Source: UBA1479 sp040216635
GTDB taxonomy: Bacteria > Pseudomonadota > Alphaproteobacteria > Rhodospirillales > Casp-alpha2
Length of the DNA stretch: 64,000 nt
Direction of reading: 5' to 3'
Assembly (NCBI GenBank): GCA_040216635.1
Contig: JAVJOU010000027.1
Coordinates: 1-64,000, forward strand
A program made the translations under genes and the position numbers. Positions within the stretch are counted from its first letter, which is position 1. The number at the start of each line of letters is the position of its first letter. Under the pieces are notes generated by a model. That model worked only from the letters and a program-made list of their open reading frames with translations, ran no database searches and was not told the DNA's origin. Positions 35,410 to 44,860 of the stretch are shown here, in pieces.

Positions 35410-36129
35410 TTATTGGGCGCTCCCCACGGTCATGCCGCCGCAGACGAACAGGGTCTGGCCCGTGATGAAGCCGCTGTCCCTGTTCAAAAAGAACGCTGCC
35501 GCATTGGCGATGTCTTCGGGCGTGCCCAGGCGCTTGACCGGCACGCCGTCGATGATTTTCTGGGTTCGGGGGCTGCCGGGCGGGTTGACGTCGTTGAACA
35601 GGTCCGTGGCGATCGGACCGGGGGCGATGGAGTTGACGGTAATGCCGTGTTCCGCCAGTTCCAGGGCCCAGACCTTGGCCATGGCCGCGATGCCGCCCTT
35701 GGTCGCGGCATAGACGGTGCGCAGCTCCTTGCCCAGGATGACCCGGCTGGAAATATTGACGATCCGCCCCCAACCCGCGTCTTTCATTTTCTCGGCCGCG
35801 TACTTCGCGCAAAGGGCGGGTGCGACCATGTTCAAGGGAACGACCTTGTCGAAATCTTCCGGGGTCGTGTCTTCCAAAGGTTTGGCCAGCGACATACCGG
35901 CGTTGTTGACCAGGCCGACGATGTCGAAGGAGGCGGCGATGTCGGCGAAAACCCGTTCGATCCCGGCGTGATCGTAGAGATCGATTTTCATGAAGGTTTC
36001 GTTCTCAACAAGCGGGCCGGGTTTGCGGTCCAGGCTGACGACCTTGGTGCCGCGGGCGGCAAGGGTTTCTACACAGGCGCGGCCGATGCCGCTGCTGCCG
36101 CCGGTGACGACCACGCATTGTTCCGCCAT
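35410..36129 (-). CDS. SDR-family oxidoreductase
   Basis: 239 residues. It has VTGGSSGIG for cofactor binding, NNAGMS, catalytic Ser in VNISSRVILG, Tyr and Lys in YAATKGG, and C-terminal FITGQTLFVCGGM. An acidic residue after strand 2 (SLDRKPGP) suggests NAD(H) preference. It is divergent from the enoyl-CoA hydratase-like gene. The substrate is not known. Confidence 0.88.
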   Translation of the reverse strand: MAEQCVVVTGGSSGIGRACVETLAARGTKVVSLDRKPGPLVENETFMKIDLYDHAGIERVFADIAASFDIVGLVNNAGMSLAKPLEDTTPEDFDKVVPLNMVAPALCAKYAAEKMKDAGWGRIVNISSRVILGKELRTVYAATKGGIAAMAKVWALELAEHGITVNSIAPGPIATDLFNDVNPPGSPRTQKIIDGVPVKRLGTPEDIANAAAFFLNRDSGFITGQTLFVCGGMTVGSAQ

Positions 36130-36301
36130 TCGATTGATCTCCCATCAAGGCATGTTTTCTAAGGACCGGAATCGTTTAGCTGATTTACCGGTCCCTGAAC
36201 AGATGCGGGGCGGGCGGGTTTCGCAGGGCGAAAGCGGTTGCCGGGCGCGGCAATTTCCACGATTGTCCCCTTCGGATCAAAACAACGAAGAGGCCGCCCT
36301 T

Positions 36302-37045
36302 ATGCCCGACACCCTGATCATCACCCGCACGGACGGAATCACACGGGTTACCTTGAACCGCACCGACAAGGCCAACGCCCTGGGCCCGGACTTGGTCGAA
36401 GACCTGCTGGCGGCCGTCGAAAACGTCGCCGGTGACGGCACGCGCCTTCTAGTGCTGCAAGGAGAAGGCAAAAGTTTCTGTTCCGGTTTCGATTTGTCGG
36501 ACCTGGCGGATGTCACGGATGGCGATCTGGTTCACCGCCTGATCCGCATCGAAACCCTGCTGCAGGCGGTCTATCACGCGCCGATGCCGACCCTGGCCCT
36601 GGCCCATGGGCGGGTGTTCGGTGCCGGGGCTGATCTGTTCTGTGCCTGCAGCCGGCGGGTGGCCGCCCCGGGAACCTCGTTCCGCATGCCGGGGCTGGGA
36701 TTCGGGATCGTGCTGGGCACGCGGCGGCTTAAGGTCCGGGTCGGCGAAGACGAAGCGCGCCGCATCCAGAATTCGGGCCTGACCTTTGGCGCCGATGAGG
36801 CCCTGGCGCTGGGGTTCGCCACGGATATCGCGGACGCCGATGCCTGGCCGCAATTGGTCGACGAAGCCGGGGTATTCGCCAAAACCCTGAGCTCCCAGGC
36901 AACGGCGGACTTGTTCCGGGTGACGGTGACCGACACCCGCGACGCCGACATGGCCGATATCGCGCGCACGGCCTCCGTTCCCGGCTTGAAGGACAGGATC
37001 ACGGCCTACCGCGAGGCGGCATTGAAGGCGGCGGGAAAGAAATAG
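36302..37045 (+). CDS. Enoyl-CoA hydratase/isomerase family protein
   Basis: 247 residues from the ATG preceded by GAAGAGG. The crotonase fold shows VTLNRTDKANALG and the oxyanion-hole segments GKSFCSGFDLSDL and HGRVFGAGADLFCACS. The second catalytic Glu of classic hydratases (GVVP position) is replaced around PGLGFGIVLGT, so it may not be a simple hydratase. A much longer frame upstream is antisense to the SDR and is not used. Confidence 0.85.
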   Translation: MPDTLIITRTDGITRVTLNRTDKANALGPDLVEDLLAAVENVAGDGTRLLVLQGEGKSFCSGFDLSDLADVTDGDLVHRLIRIETLLQAVYHAPMPTLALAHGRVFGAGADLFCACSRRVAAPGTSFRMPGLGFGIVLGTRRLKVRVGEDEARRIQNSGLTFGADEALALGFATDIADADAWPQLVDEAGVFAKTLSSQATADLFRVTVTDTRDADMADIARTASVPGLKDRITAYREAALKAAGKK

Positions 37046-37248
37046 GGGCGATCAGGGAGGTTATTAGGAAGCTCCGATACCTGTGCTATCGTCTCCTCGC
37101 CTCATCCGATTGGGCAAAGCCCGTCGTGCGTGCAATGGTTGGATAAAACAGGGTCGGTTCAATCTCGGAAGCGCTTTCAATACCGACCGCCTACCTTGGC
37201 GGCTATGAAAGAGCGGCTCTCGTTGATCGCGAGCTTGCCGAGCGTTAT

Positions 37249-38346
37249 GTGGCGGCAACCCGGATTGGTGATCCAGAGGCTGATGCGGTCGTCGAAGAAT
37301 TGTCGAAGCATGATCCGGCGACAGCCGAGGAATGGGTCCGCCGGGGCATCGAGGCCGGTCCGTCCGGGATCGAGGATGCCCCGCCGCTGATCCGTGGGTT
37401 TTTCGCGGAGATTGAACGGGTCCCATCTTGGTTCGACGAAGCGTCTGTCCTGTCGGGATGTCGGGCGTTTCACCGACATTCGGAAATGTTCATCGGCGCC
37501 TTCGTCGCCGCCGTCCTGATCGAGGGGTTTTCGTCCCTGATCAGCCAGTCGTTCGCCATCACGGGCCGTATGGTGGATCAGGGCGTGCGTCGGCTTAAAC
37601 AGAACAATCGCCAGCTTGTGGAGATTTTTCTGCCGGGCGGATTGGCGCGGCACGGCGATGGATGGAAGCTGTCCCTGCGTATCAGATTGGTGCATGCGCG
37701 CGTCCGGTGGCTCTTGTCCCATTCCAAGGAATGGGATGAAGCCGCCTGGGGGACGCCGCTGAGTGCTGCCCATGTGGCTTTTGCGTCAACGGCGTTTTCG
37801 GCGATTTTGCTGAAACGTGCGGCCATGCTGGGCGTGACGCTTTCGGGCGAGGAGCGGAATTCGTTCATGCAGGTCTGGCGTTATGCCGGCCATTTGATGG
37901 GTGTGCCCGGGAACCTTTTGTTCACATGCGAAGCCGACGCCTTGCGACTGCACGCGACCGCGACCTTGTGCGAACCCCCGCCGACGATTGAATCGATCAT
38001 TCTCGCCAACGGGTTGATCAATTCGGCACCGCTCGTCGCCGGCATCACAGAGCCCAAGGCCCGGCAAAAACTGGCCCGGAAGATCTATCGCATATCGCGC
38101 GCGATGATCGGTGATGAATTGGCCGACCAGCTTAATTATCCGCCCATGTATACCACCGGAACGCTGGCTGTTCTGCGCATCAAGAATGCCGCAGACCGGA
38201 TGATTGGCCATCTGCTTCCGGCGTTCGGCGCGCGTCGCCGGGCAAGTCAGTTTCAAACCATGCTGTCCGTGTCGCTGTATAACGAAGAAGGCATCCGCTA
38301 CCGTTTGCCCGGACATGTCTATGCCGAAAAGGATGCTGATCTGTGA
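37249..38346 (+). CDS. MpaB/DUF2236 (latex-clearing-type) haem oxygenase family protein
   Basis: 365 residues from GTG 37249. The RHSEMFIGAFVAAVLIEGF segment, the LVHARVRWLL block with the conserved His/Arg, and WRYAGHLMGVP are typical of the DUF2236 family, which includes rubber oxygenase Lcp and fungal MpaB. Members use haem b for oxidative cleavage. The frame stays open upstream to 37147, coding for a plausible PTAYLGGYERAALVDRELAER. It has no ATG, GTG or TTG, only an ATA at 37180 behind GGAAG. The stop overlaps the next start by GTGA. Confidence 0.85.
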   Translation: MAATRIGDPEADAVVEELSKHDPATAEEWVRRGIEAGPSGIEDAPPLIRGFFAEIERVPSWFDEASVLSGCRAFHRHSEMFIGAFVAAVLIEGFSSLISQSFAITGRMVDQGVRRLKQNNRQLVEIFLPGGLARHGDGWKLSLRIRLVHARVRWLLSHSKEWDEAAWGTPLSAAHVAFASTAFSAILLKRAAMLGVTLSGEERNSFMQVWRYAGHLMGVPGNLLFTCEADALRLHATATLCEPPPTIESIILANGLINSAPLVAGITEPKARQKLARKIYRISRAMIGDELADQLNYPPMYTTGTLAVLRIKNAADRMIGHLLPAFGARRRASQFQTMLSVSLYNEEGIRYRLPGHVYAEKDADL

Positions 38347-39395
38347 CTGCAACCGCCGGCCCCCGTTCCCCCATCGCGCCCGTTCTGATCTTGAGCACCG
38401 GGCGCTGCGGCTCGACCATGATTTCCGACCTGCTGAACAGGCATCCGCAGGTCCTCAGCCTGTCCGAGTTCTTCGTCCCCCTTGGCGCGGAGGGATTTGC
38501 CTGGCAGCGACCGGACGGCGAACGCATGTGGCGGATATTGACCGAGCAGAATGCGGGCCTGCACGCCATGCTCAAAAACGGGCATGTGGTGGATGAAGGG
38601 CTGTATCGTTTCGATGCGCCGGGGGCGCGGTTCCAACCGGCGGACATGCCGCCGATCATTGCCGTCACTTTGCCGCACCTGACCGATAATCCCGAGGCCT
38701 TGCTTGATGAATTGGAACCTTCAATCCGCGCCCGGCCCCGTATGGCGCTTGCCGACCAATACCGCGCATTGTTCGGCGACCTGGCGGAAAAATTCGGGCG
38801 GCGGGTCTGGGTCGAGCGGTCGGGCGGCACCCTGATGCATGCCGCCAAATTATTGCGCCTGTTTCCCGAGGCGCGCGTCATTCATGTCTATCGCGACGGC
38901 CGCGACACGGCCATGTCCATGAGCCGGCATCACAATTTCCGTGTGTTGGTGGGGGCGATCCTGCGGTGCCGCCGCCTTGGCATCGATGCGCAACGGGCCT
39001 TCCATGCGGCCAAGGGCGGGCCCATGGACGTGCTGATGCAGCGCCTTGTGTTCCGGCTTCTGGATGTTGATAAGACCGCGGCCCTGCCGGGGCTCGAAGA
39101 TTTCGGGCGGTTCTGGAGCGATTTGATCGAAGTTGGATCTGAAGTTCTCCGCGACCTGCCGCCGGACCGGCTACTGAATGTCAAGTTCGAGGATGTGCAG
39201 ATAGAACCACGGGAGAACCTGCGCAAGCTGATCCGGTTCATCGATCCATCGTTGGAGGACGGCGTCTGGCTCGACGAGGTCGCGACCATTCCCCGGCCCG
39301 CGCGCTCCAAATTTCAAACCTTGCCCGGGGGTCAGCAGGCAGCGCTGACGAAGGCCTGCGCGCCCGGCCTCGAACGATTGGGGTATCCGCTGTGA
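38343..39395 (+). CDS. Sulfotransferase family protein
   Basis: 350 residues. The PAPS 5'-phosphosulfate loop is VLILSTGRCGSTMISDLL, and the 3'-phosphate motif is VIHVYRDGRDTAMSMSRHH. It transfers sulfate from PAPS to an unknown acceptor. The GTG start overlaps the MpaB stop and its own TGA overlaps the next GTG, so three genes are translationally coupled. Confidence 0.88.
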   Translation: MTATAGPRSPIAPVLILSTGRCGSTMISDLLNRHPQVLSLSEFFVPLGAEGFAWQRPDGERMWRILTEQNAGLHAMLKNGHVVDEGLYRFDAPGARFQPADMPPIIAVTLPHLTDNPEALLDELEPSIRARPRMALADQYRALFGDLAEKFGRRVWVERSGGTLMHAAKLLRLFPEARVIHVYRDGRDTAMSMSRHHNFRVLVGAILRCRRLGIDAQRAFHAAKGGPMDVLMQRLVFRLLDVDKTAALPGLEDFGRFWSDLIEVGSEVLRDLPPDRLLNVKFEDVQIEPRENLRKLIRFIDPSLEDGVWLDEVATIPRPARSKFQTLPGGQQAALTKACAPGLERLGYPL

Positions 39396-40426
39396 CCCTT
39401 CCTGGAAACAGGCTCGAAAGTTGCCCGGTAGATCCGGCGGACCGGGACGAGTTGCTGGATATCTGCCGTCGCACGTTTCAGTGCCCGCGGGAAGACGGCT
39501 CGCTCGGCCGCCAGTTCCACGGCAAGACTCATTGCTGCCTTAAGGCGACCCTGACGATCGACCCGCCCGATGATCCCACGCTCCGGCATGGGCTGTTCGC
39601 CGAAGCGGGGCGATATCCGGCACTCGTCCGATTTTCGAACTCGTTCTTCGATGACGATACCCATCCCGACGTGCGCGGCATGGCGATCAAGCTGACCGGG
39701 GTCGCGGGCGCGGTCTGCGAGGGAGCGCCTCCGGGGCAGCAGGATTTCGTTCTGATGAATGAAGCCATCGGCCCGGCCCGGGATGCCAAGGAAGCGATGC
39801 ACCTGTTTCGCGCCCTTGACGGCATAGCCAAGGTCACGGCGGCCAACATCATGGCGCCGCGCTATCTGTTTCCGAACATCCTGCCGTGGCGGATGCGGTG
39901 GCGGTATTTCGCCTTTCTAAGTATGTCCGGTTTGCGGCATCTGTTGGGCCGTGATCTGGCTCAGTCGACCTACAACAGCGTCACGCCCTATCGGCTCGGC
40001 GATGGGGCGGCCAAGTTCCTGGTCCGGCCCGTTGCGGCGGCCCTGGCAAGAAGGCCCATGAAAGGGCGTGACTTCACGGCTCGGCTGCAATCCGCATTCG
40101 ATGCCGGTCCGATCCGGTTTGAATTCTGCCTGCAGCCGCGCGTGCTTGAAAGCGACCCCATCGAAGATGCCCGCCGTGCGTGGAAAAGCCCGGTCCATGT
40201 TGTCGGCACCTTGGAAATTCCGCCGCAGGATGTTGCGGCCACGATTGCACTTGGCGAGGCGCTGACCTTCAGCCCCTGGAACTGCCTCGCCGCGCACGAA
40301 CCGCTCGGTTCGATCAACGCGCTGCGGCGGGATGCCTATGCGGCCTCGGCGGCCAATCGGGGGGCCGCGGCCGTGCCGCCGGCGTCTGTCTGGGGCGAGG
40401 CGGCTTTGAAGGCAGCGGAGGATTAA
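39392..40426 (+). CDS. Catalase-like haem protein
   Basis: 344 residues of the catalase-related fold. It has FHGKTHCCLKATLTI at the distal-His position, FAEAGRYPALVRFSN, DVRGMAIKL and the C-terminal FSPWNCLAAHEPLGSINALRR followed by DAYAAS, where Tyr is the probable proximal ligand. Full catalases are longer (480 or more) and have a GAHG motif that is absent here, so peroxidase or lipid-hydroperoxide chemistry is more likely than H2O2 disproportionation. It is coupled to the sulfotransferase by a GTGA overlap. Confidence 0.8.
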   Translation: MTLPGNRLESCPVDPADRDELLDICRRTFQCPREDGSLGRQFHGKTHCCLKATLTIDPPDDPTLRHGLFAEAGRYPALVRFSNSFFDDDTHPDVRGMAIKLTGVAGAVCEGAPPGQQDFVLMNEAIGPARDAKEAMHLFRALDGIAKVTAANIMAPRYLFPNILPWRMRWRYFAFLSMSGLRHLLGRDLAQSTYNSVTPYRLGDGAAKFLVRPVAAALARRPMKGRDFTARLQSAFDAGPIRFEFCLQPRVLESDPIEDARRAWKSPVHVVGTLEIPPQDVAATIALGEALTFSPWNCLAAHEPLGSINALRRDAYAASAANRGAAAVPPASVWGEAALKAAED

Positions 40427-40515
40427 GTAAGCCGCCCACCGCGGCATCTGCGCCACGTACATTATATTTTTTACGAATGCTTGTGTCCGGGCACGGGGTC
40501 CCGTATGGCTTTGCC

Positions 40516-41745
40516 ATGACCAATTCTTCCGACTTCCCCCAAAGCACAAAAAACGTCGTCATCCTGTCACTGTGTCAGGCGCTGTTCTTCAGCGGCCGGA
40601 CCCTGACATTCTTCGCCGCCTCCCTGGTCGCCATCGCCATGCTGGGCGAAAATCTGACCTATGCCACGGTGCCGGTCACCATGATGCTGGTCGGCACGGC
40701 GTTGGGCACCTTGCCAGCGGCTTTTTTGATGCGGGCCTGGGGGCGCAAATGGGGGTTTGCGTTCGGCTCCGCCATCGGCTGTGCCGGGGCCATGATCGCG
40801 GCCCAGGCCGTGGCCATGGACAGTTTTGCCCTGTTCAGTGTGGGGATTTTGATTTCCGGATTCTACAGCGCCTTCGCCCAGCAATACCGCTTTGCGGCAG
40901 CCGAAGTCGCCCCGGAACATCTGAAGGAAAAGAGCGTTTCCATCGTCATCGCCATGAGCGTCGTCGGCGCGGTCGTCGGGCCCGAAACGGCCCTTCTGGC
41001 CAAGGGCTGGATTTCGGCGGTTCCGTTCCAGGGGGCGTTCTGGATGCTGGCGGCTTTTTACGGGCTTTCCGGCGTGATCATTCTGTTCGGCGAATTTCCC
41101 CGGCTGACGCAGCAGGAATATGAAGATACGGGCCGGCCCCTTTCGGCCATCATGGTCTCGCCCACGTTCATCGTCGCCCTGATCGCGGCGCTGTTCGGCT
41201 ATGTGGTGATGAACTTCCTGATGGTCGTCACGCCGATCACCATGGAAACGCTCAAGACCGTGGTGTTCTCCCACGAGAACATCAAACTGGTCATTCAATG
41301 GCATGTGGTCGGCATGTTCCTGCCGGGTTTCGTGACCGGCCATCTGATCCGGAAATTCGGTGTCGTCCGCATCATCGCGACGGGGGCATTCATTCTTTTG
41401 TGCTCGGTGCTGGTCGCGCTGAACGGCATTACCTTCGCGCATTTCATGGCGGCGCTGATCCTGCTGGGGGTGGGCTGGAACTTCACCTTCACCGGCGGCA
41501 CGATCCTGGTCACCGAAGTTCATTCACCGGCCGAACGGGCCAAGGTGCAGGGCACCAACGATTTCCTGCTGTTCACGGGGCTGGCTTGTTCCTCGCTCAT
41601 GGCGGGAAGCGTCTATCACTTCTTCGGCTGGGCTTGGGTGAACTATGCGATGCTGCCGGTCATCCTGGTCATTCTGCTGTCGGCCCTATGGCTGCGTTCC
41701 GTCCGCCGCAAGGAACAGGCAGCGGCCAAAGCGGCGGCGCAGTAA
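40516..41745 (+). CDS. MFS transporter
   Basis: 409 residues with 12 hydrophobic segments in two six-helix halves and the loop-2/3 motif LMRAWGRKWGFAFG typical of the major facilitator superfamily. ATG 40516 gives MTNSSDFPQS. An in-frame ATG at 40477 would add 13 unlikely residues. It lies 89 nt after the catalase-like gene on the same strand with no obvious terminator. The substrate is unknown. Confidence 0.86.
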   Translation: MTNSSDFPQSTKNVVILSLCQALFFSGRTLTFFAASLVAIAMLGENLTYATVPVTMMLVGTALGTLPAAFLMRAWGRKWGFAFGSAIGCAGAMIAAQAVAMDSFALFSVGILISGFYSAFAQQYRFAAAEVAPEHLKEKSVSIVIAMSVVGAVVGPETALLAKGWISAVPFQGAFWMLAAFYGLSGVIILFGEFPRLTQQEYEDTGRPLSAIMVSPTFIVALIAALFGYVVMNFLMVVTPITMETLKTVVFSHENIKLVIQWHVVGMFLPGFVTGHLIRKFGVVRIIATGAFILLCSVLVALNGITFAHFMAALILLGVGWNFTFTGGTILVTEVHSPAERAKVQGTNDFLLFTGLACSSLMAGSVYHFFGWAWVNYAMLPVILVILLSALWLRSVRRKEQAAAKAAAQ

Positions 41746-41794
41746 GCCGGAGGGCTTACTGCGGGCCGGCCCTTCCGGGGGCGCATACGCGTTC

Positions 41795-42625
41795 TTACCG
41801 CCCTTTGAAGTTCGGCGGACGCTTGCTCAAAAATGCGTCCATACCTTCGCGAAAATCCTCGCTCATGTAGCACATCAGCAGAAGATCGCGTCCCCCACCG
41901 GCAGGCAACTCCGGGCGCAGGCGGCGCAGGGTCTCTTTCGCGGCATACAGCGTCAGCGGCGCATATTCAGTGATTTGGCGGGCGATTTCCTCGGCCCGTG
42001 GGGCGACTTCTTCCGGTGTTTCCACCATTTCGGTGATGAACCCGCAATCGAGCGCTTCCGGGGCTTCGATCATGCGGGCGCGGAAAATCAGATCCTTGGC
42101 GCGGGCCGTGCCGATCAGGTCGGCCAGTCGGGCGAAGTTCATCATGGACAGGCAGTTGCCCAGGGTGCGCGCGACGGGAAATCCGAAGCGCGACGGCCGC
42201 GCCGCAATACGAAGGTCGCAGCAGGCTGCGATACCGGCACCACCGCCCGCACAGGCGCCGCGGATGGCGGCGATCGTGGGAATGCGGCAGCGTTCGAGCG
42301 CGCCGAGGGTCCGGTCGATGCGCGCTTCATAGGCCAGTGCGTCTTGTTCGGTTTCGAACGCGCGGAATTGGGACATGTCCGTTCCGGCGGCAAAGGCCTT
42401 TTCGCCTGCACCGGTTAGTACGAGTGCCCGGATATCTCGCTTCTCACCGGCTTCGACGCAGATTTGTGCCATGCGTTCGTACATGGCGAATGTCATGGCG
42501 TTGCGTGCTTGCGGACGGTTGAAGGTCAAAAAGCCGATATTGTCACGAACTTCATAGAGAATATCCTCGCCTGCCTGTGCGGCGAGATCGGCATCGATTT
42601 CAGTTTCCGGGGTGGTCGTCGACAT
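41795..42625 (-). CDS. Enoyl-CoA hydratase/isomerase
   Basis: 276 residues from ATG 42625. It has FLTFNRPQARNAMTFAMY, the oxyanion segment EKAFAAGTDMSQF (Asp/Met variant), RGACAGGGAGIAACCDLRIA and ARTLGNCLS. It belongs to the crotonase superfamily, and the role within is open. It follows the CoA-transferase gene by 75 nt on the same strand, suggesting a two-gene operon for activating and hydrating a carboxylic acid under the divergent GntR regulator. Confidence 0.88.
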   Translation of the reverse strand: MSTTTPETEIDADLAAQAGEDILYEVRDNIGFLTFNRPQARNAMTFAMYERMAQICVEAGEKRDIRALVLTGAGEKAFAAGTDMSQFRAFETEQDALAYEARIDRTLGALERCRIPTIAAIRGACAGGGAGIAACCDLRIAARPSRFGFPVARTLGNCLSMMNFARLADLIGTARAKDLIFRARMIEAPEALDCGFITEMVETPEEVAPRAEEIARQITEYAPLTLYAAKETLRRLRPELPAGGGRDLLLMCYMSEDFREGMDAFLSKRPPNFKGR

Positions 42626-42700
42626 CGGGGAAGTCCTTATATCCAAGGGATTGATAACGTCAGCCGGTGCGGTTGTGCGGCTGTGCGGCGGTCGTGCGGG

Positions 42701-43894
42701 TTACACGACGCCTGCGTTCTTAAGCTCGGTGATTTCGTCTGAAGAGTAGCCGAATTCCTGCAGAATTTCGTCTGAATGCTCGCTCCGTTCCGGCGGCGCC
42801 ACTTTTAAGGAGCTCGGTGTTTTGTTCATCTTGATCGGCTGGGCGACGAGATTGAGGTCCCCAAGCGCCTTGGAAGTGACGGTTTGCGACATTTCCAGGT
42901 GTTGGACCTGAGGGTCGGCGAAAACCTTGTCGATCGTGTTGATCGGTCCGCAGGGCACACCTGTTTCATTGAAGCGCTCGATCCAAGTCGCGCTGTCGGC
43001 GGTGCGCAGAATCGCGTTGATTTCATCGCCCAATGCGTCGCGGTTCTGGGACCGCAGGGCAGAGGTCTTGTAATCCGGATGTTCGATCCAGTGCTCCGCA
43101 TCGACAGAGCGGCAGAACCGCTCCCAGATTACCTGGCCCGTGACGGCAAGGTTGATGTGGCCGTCGGCGGTTTCGAATACGCCGGTCGGAATGGCGGTGG
43201 GGTGGTTATTGCCGGCTTGGGGCGGCACTTGGCCATCAACCAGCCAGCGCGTCGCTTGGAAGTCGAGCATGGCGATCTGAGATTGCAGAAGGGATGTCTG
43301 CACCCATTGGCCTTCGCCGATTTCATCGCGGGCAAGCAGGGCGACCATAATGCCCAGGGCGCAATACAATCCGGCGGTCAAATCTGCGATCGGGATACCG
43401 ACCCGCATCGGTCCTTCGCCCGGACGCCCGGTGATCGACATCAGCCCCCCCATACCCTGGGCGATCTGATCGAAGCCGGGGCGTTTGGCGTAGGGACCGT
43501 CCTGTCCGAAGCCGGAGATCGAGGCATAGACCAGCTGCGGATTGATGGCATGCAGGCTTTCATAGTCGATACCCAGCCGATCCTTAACGTCGGGCCGAAA
43601 GTTTTCGACGATGACATCGGCCTTTTCGACGAGGCGCTTAAGCACGGCCAAGCCTTCCGGCGATTTCAGGTTGAGGGTCAGGGCGCGCTTGTTGCGATGC
43701 AGGTTCTGAAAGTCCGAACCATGCCGGGGCCCGCCTGGGCCTTCGGCGGCATCCAGGGCTTCCGGCAATTCGATCTTGATCACGTTGGCGCCCCAGTCCG
43801 CTAATTGCCGGACGCAGGTGGGACCGGAACGGACGCGGGTCAGATCAAGGACAGTAAAGCGTTTGAGCGCGGGAGAGGCGGGCGTGAATGGCAT
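42701..43894 (-). CDS. CaiB/BaiF family III CoA-transferase
   Basis: 397 residues. It has the N-terminal FTVLDLTRVRSGPTCVRQLADWGANVIKIE, the region LTLNLKSPEGL and IVENFRPDVKDRLG, then GFGQDGPYAKRPGFDQIAQG. The catalytic-Asp position of the family after the GxNR block appears to read Asn in LTLNLKSP, so the active residue should be checked. It is divergent from gntR with the palindromic operator between them, 42 nt upstream of its start. Confidence 0.9.
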   Translation of the reverse strand: MPFTPASPALKRFTVLDLTRVRSGPTCVRQLADWGANVIKIELPEALDAAEGPGGPRHGSDFQNLHRNKRALTLNLKSPEGLAVLKRLVEKADVIVENFRPDVKDRLGIDYESLHAINPQLVYASISGFGQDGPYAKRPGFDQIAQGMGGLMSITGRPGEGPMRVGIPIADLTAGLYCALGIMVALLARDEIGEGQWVQTSLLQSQIAMLDFQATRWLVDGQVPPQAGNNHPTAIPTGVFETADGHINLAVTGQVIWERFCRSVDAEHWIEHPDYKTSALRSQNRDALGDEINAILRTADSATWIERFNETGVPCGPINTIDKVFADPQVQHLEMSQTVTSKALGDLNLVAQPIKMNKTPSSLKVAPPERSEHSDEILQEFGYSSDEITELKNAGVV

Positions 43895-43935
43895 GTCAGT
43901 ACTCCAAGTTTTTTCGGAGACTGTGATTCAAATTG

Positions 43936-43953
43936 TATATTGTCAACAATATA
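43936..43953. promoter_or_regulatory. GntR/FCD operator in the divergent promoter
   Basis: TATATTGT-CA-ACAATATA is a perfect 8-bp inverted repeat with a 2-nt centre. The core TTGTCAACAA fits FCD-type GntR operators (TNGTNNNACNA). A second, shorter palindrome ATTGACAAT lies at 43977-43985, 29 nt before the gntR start. Both sit between the CoA-transferase and gntR genes, so self- and neighbour-repression is likely. Confidence 0.75.
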
Positions 43954-44014
43954 TCAAAAACATTTTTCGATCTACGATTGACAATGGGTGGATCATGGGC
44001 GCTAATCATCCCCC

Positions 44015-44749
44015 ATGACGGAAGATGTCTCAGACGCCATCGCCCTGCGCCGCGCGGAATCTTTGACTGCGATCGTTCAGAAAGAGCTGGAACGAATGAT
44101 CGTGGACGGGGAACTGCGTGCGGGAGACCGGCTTAACGAACAGGTTTTGGCGCAGCGTTTCGGGGTCAGTCGCGGCCCGGTTCGCGAAGCCATGCGGGCG
44201 CTGGAATGCGCGCAATTGGTGTCGACGCGCATGAACCAGGGCTTTTTCGTCCGCGAGATCACACCTAAGGAAACCGCCGAAGTTTATGATGTGCGCGCCG
44301 TCGTCTACGGGTTTATTTGCGCGCGCTTGGCGACCAACGTTTCAGCGCAGGCGCTTAAGGAACTTGAAGATTTGATCGCACAGATGGATGACGCCATCAC
44401 CGCGAACGATCCGAAGGCTTATTATCGTTTGAACCTGCAATTCCACGACATAACCATTCACCATGCATCCCATGACCGGGCGCAGCAGACGTACCGTTCG
44501 TTGATCAATGAAAGCCACTTGGTCCGCCAACGGTCGTTGATCGAACCCGAACGTATGCGGGAATCAAACAAGGAACATGCAGGCCTGGTCGACGCCTTCA
44601 GGGCAGGTGACGCCGAATTGGCGCGTCGATTGGGCGAGGAACATTCGCTTGCCGGCTATCGCCGATGGAAAGATTCGGTCGCGGAAGACGGGACGTCTTT
44701 GCCTGCGGCCTCCAAGAATAATGCGGCCGAAACGAAGCAGGCTCCCTGA
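44015..44749 (+). CDS. GntR-family regulator, FadR/FCD subfamily
   Basis: 244 residues. The N-terminal winged helix has GELRAGDRLNEQVLAQRFGVSRGPVREAMRAL, and the C-terminal FCD domain has the metal-binding His/Asp pattern around NLQFHDITIHHAS and ESNKEHAGLVDAF. Such regulators bind small carboxylates and release DNA. The operator next door and the adjacent CoA-transferase and tct genes suggest that it controls uptake and activation of an organic acid. Confidence 0.9.
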   Translation: MTEDVSDAIALRRAESLTAIVQKELERMIVDGELRAGDRLNEQVLAQRFGVSRGPVREAMRALECAQLVSTRMNQGFFVREITPKETAEVYDVRAVVYGFICARLATNVSAQALKELEDLIAQMDDAITANDPKAYYRLNLQFHDITIHHASHDRAQQTYRSLINESHLVRQRSLIEPERMRESNKEHAGLVDAFRAGDAELARRLGEEHSLAGYRRWKDSVAEDGTSLPAASKNNAAETKQAP

Positions 44750-44860
44750 GTAGACGGCACCGAATCGAATAAACCTTACCAATTAAAAATACGTAGTCTC
44801 TGGCCCGCATCCATTCTTAAGGTGGAGCGGGTCGCCAAACCTGTAATGGAGGAAAATTCA

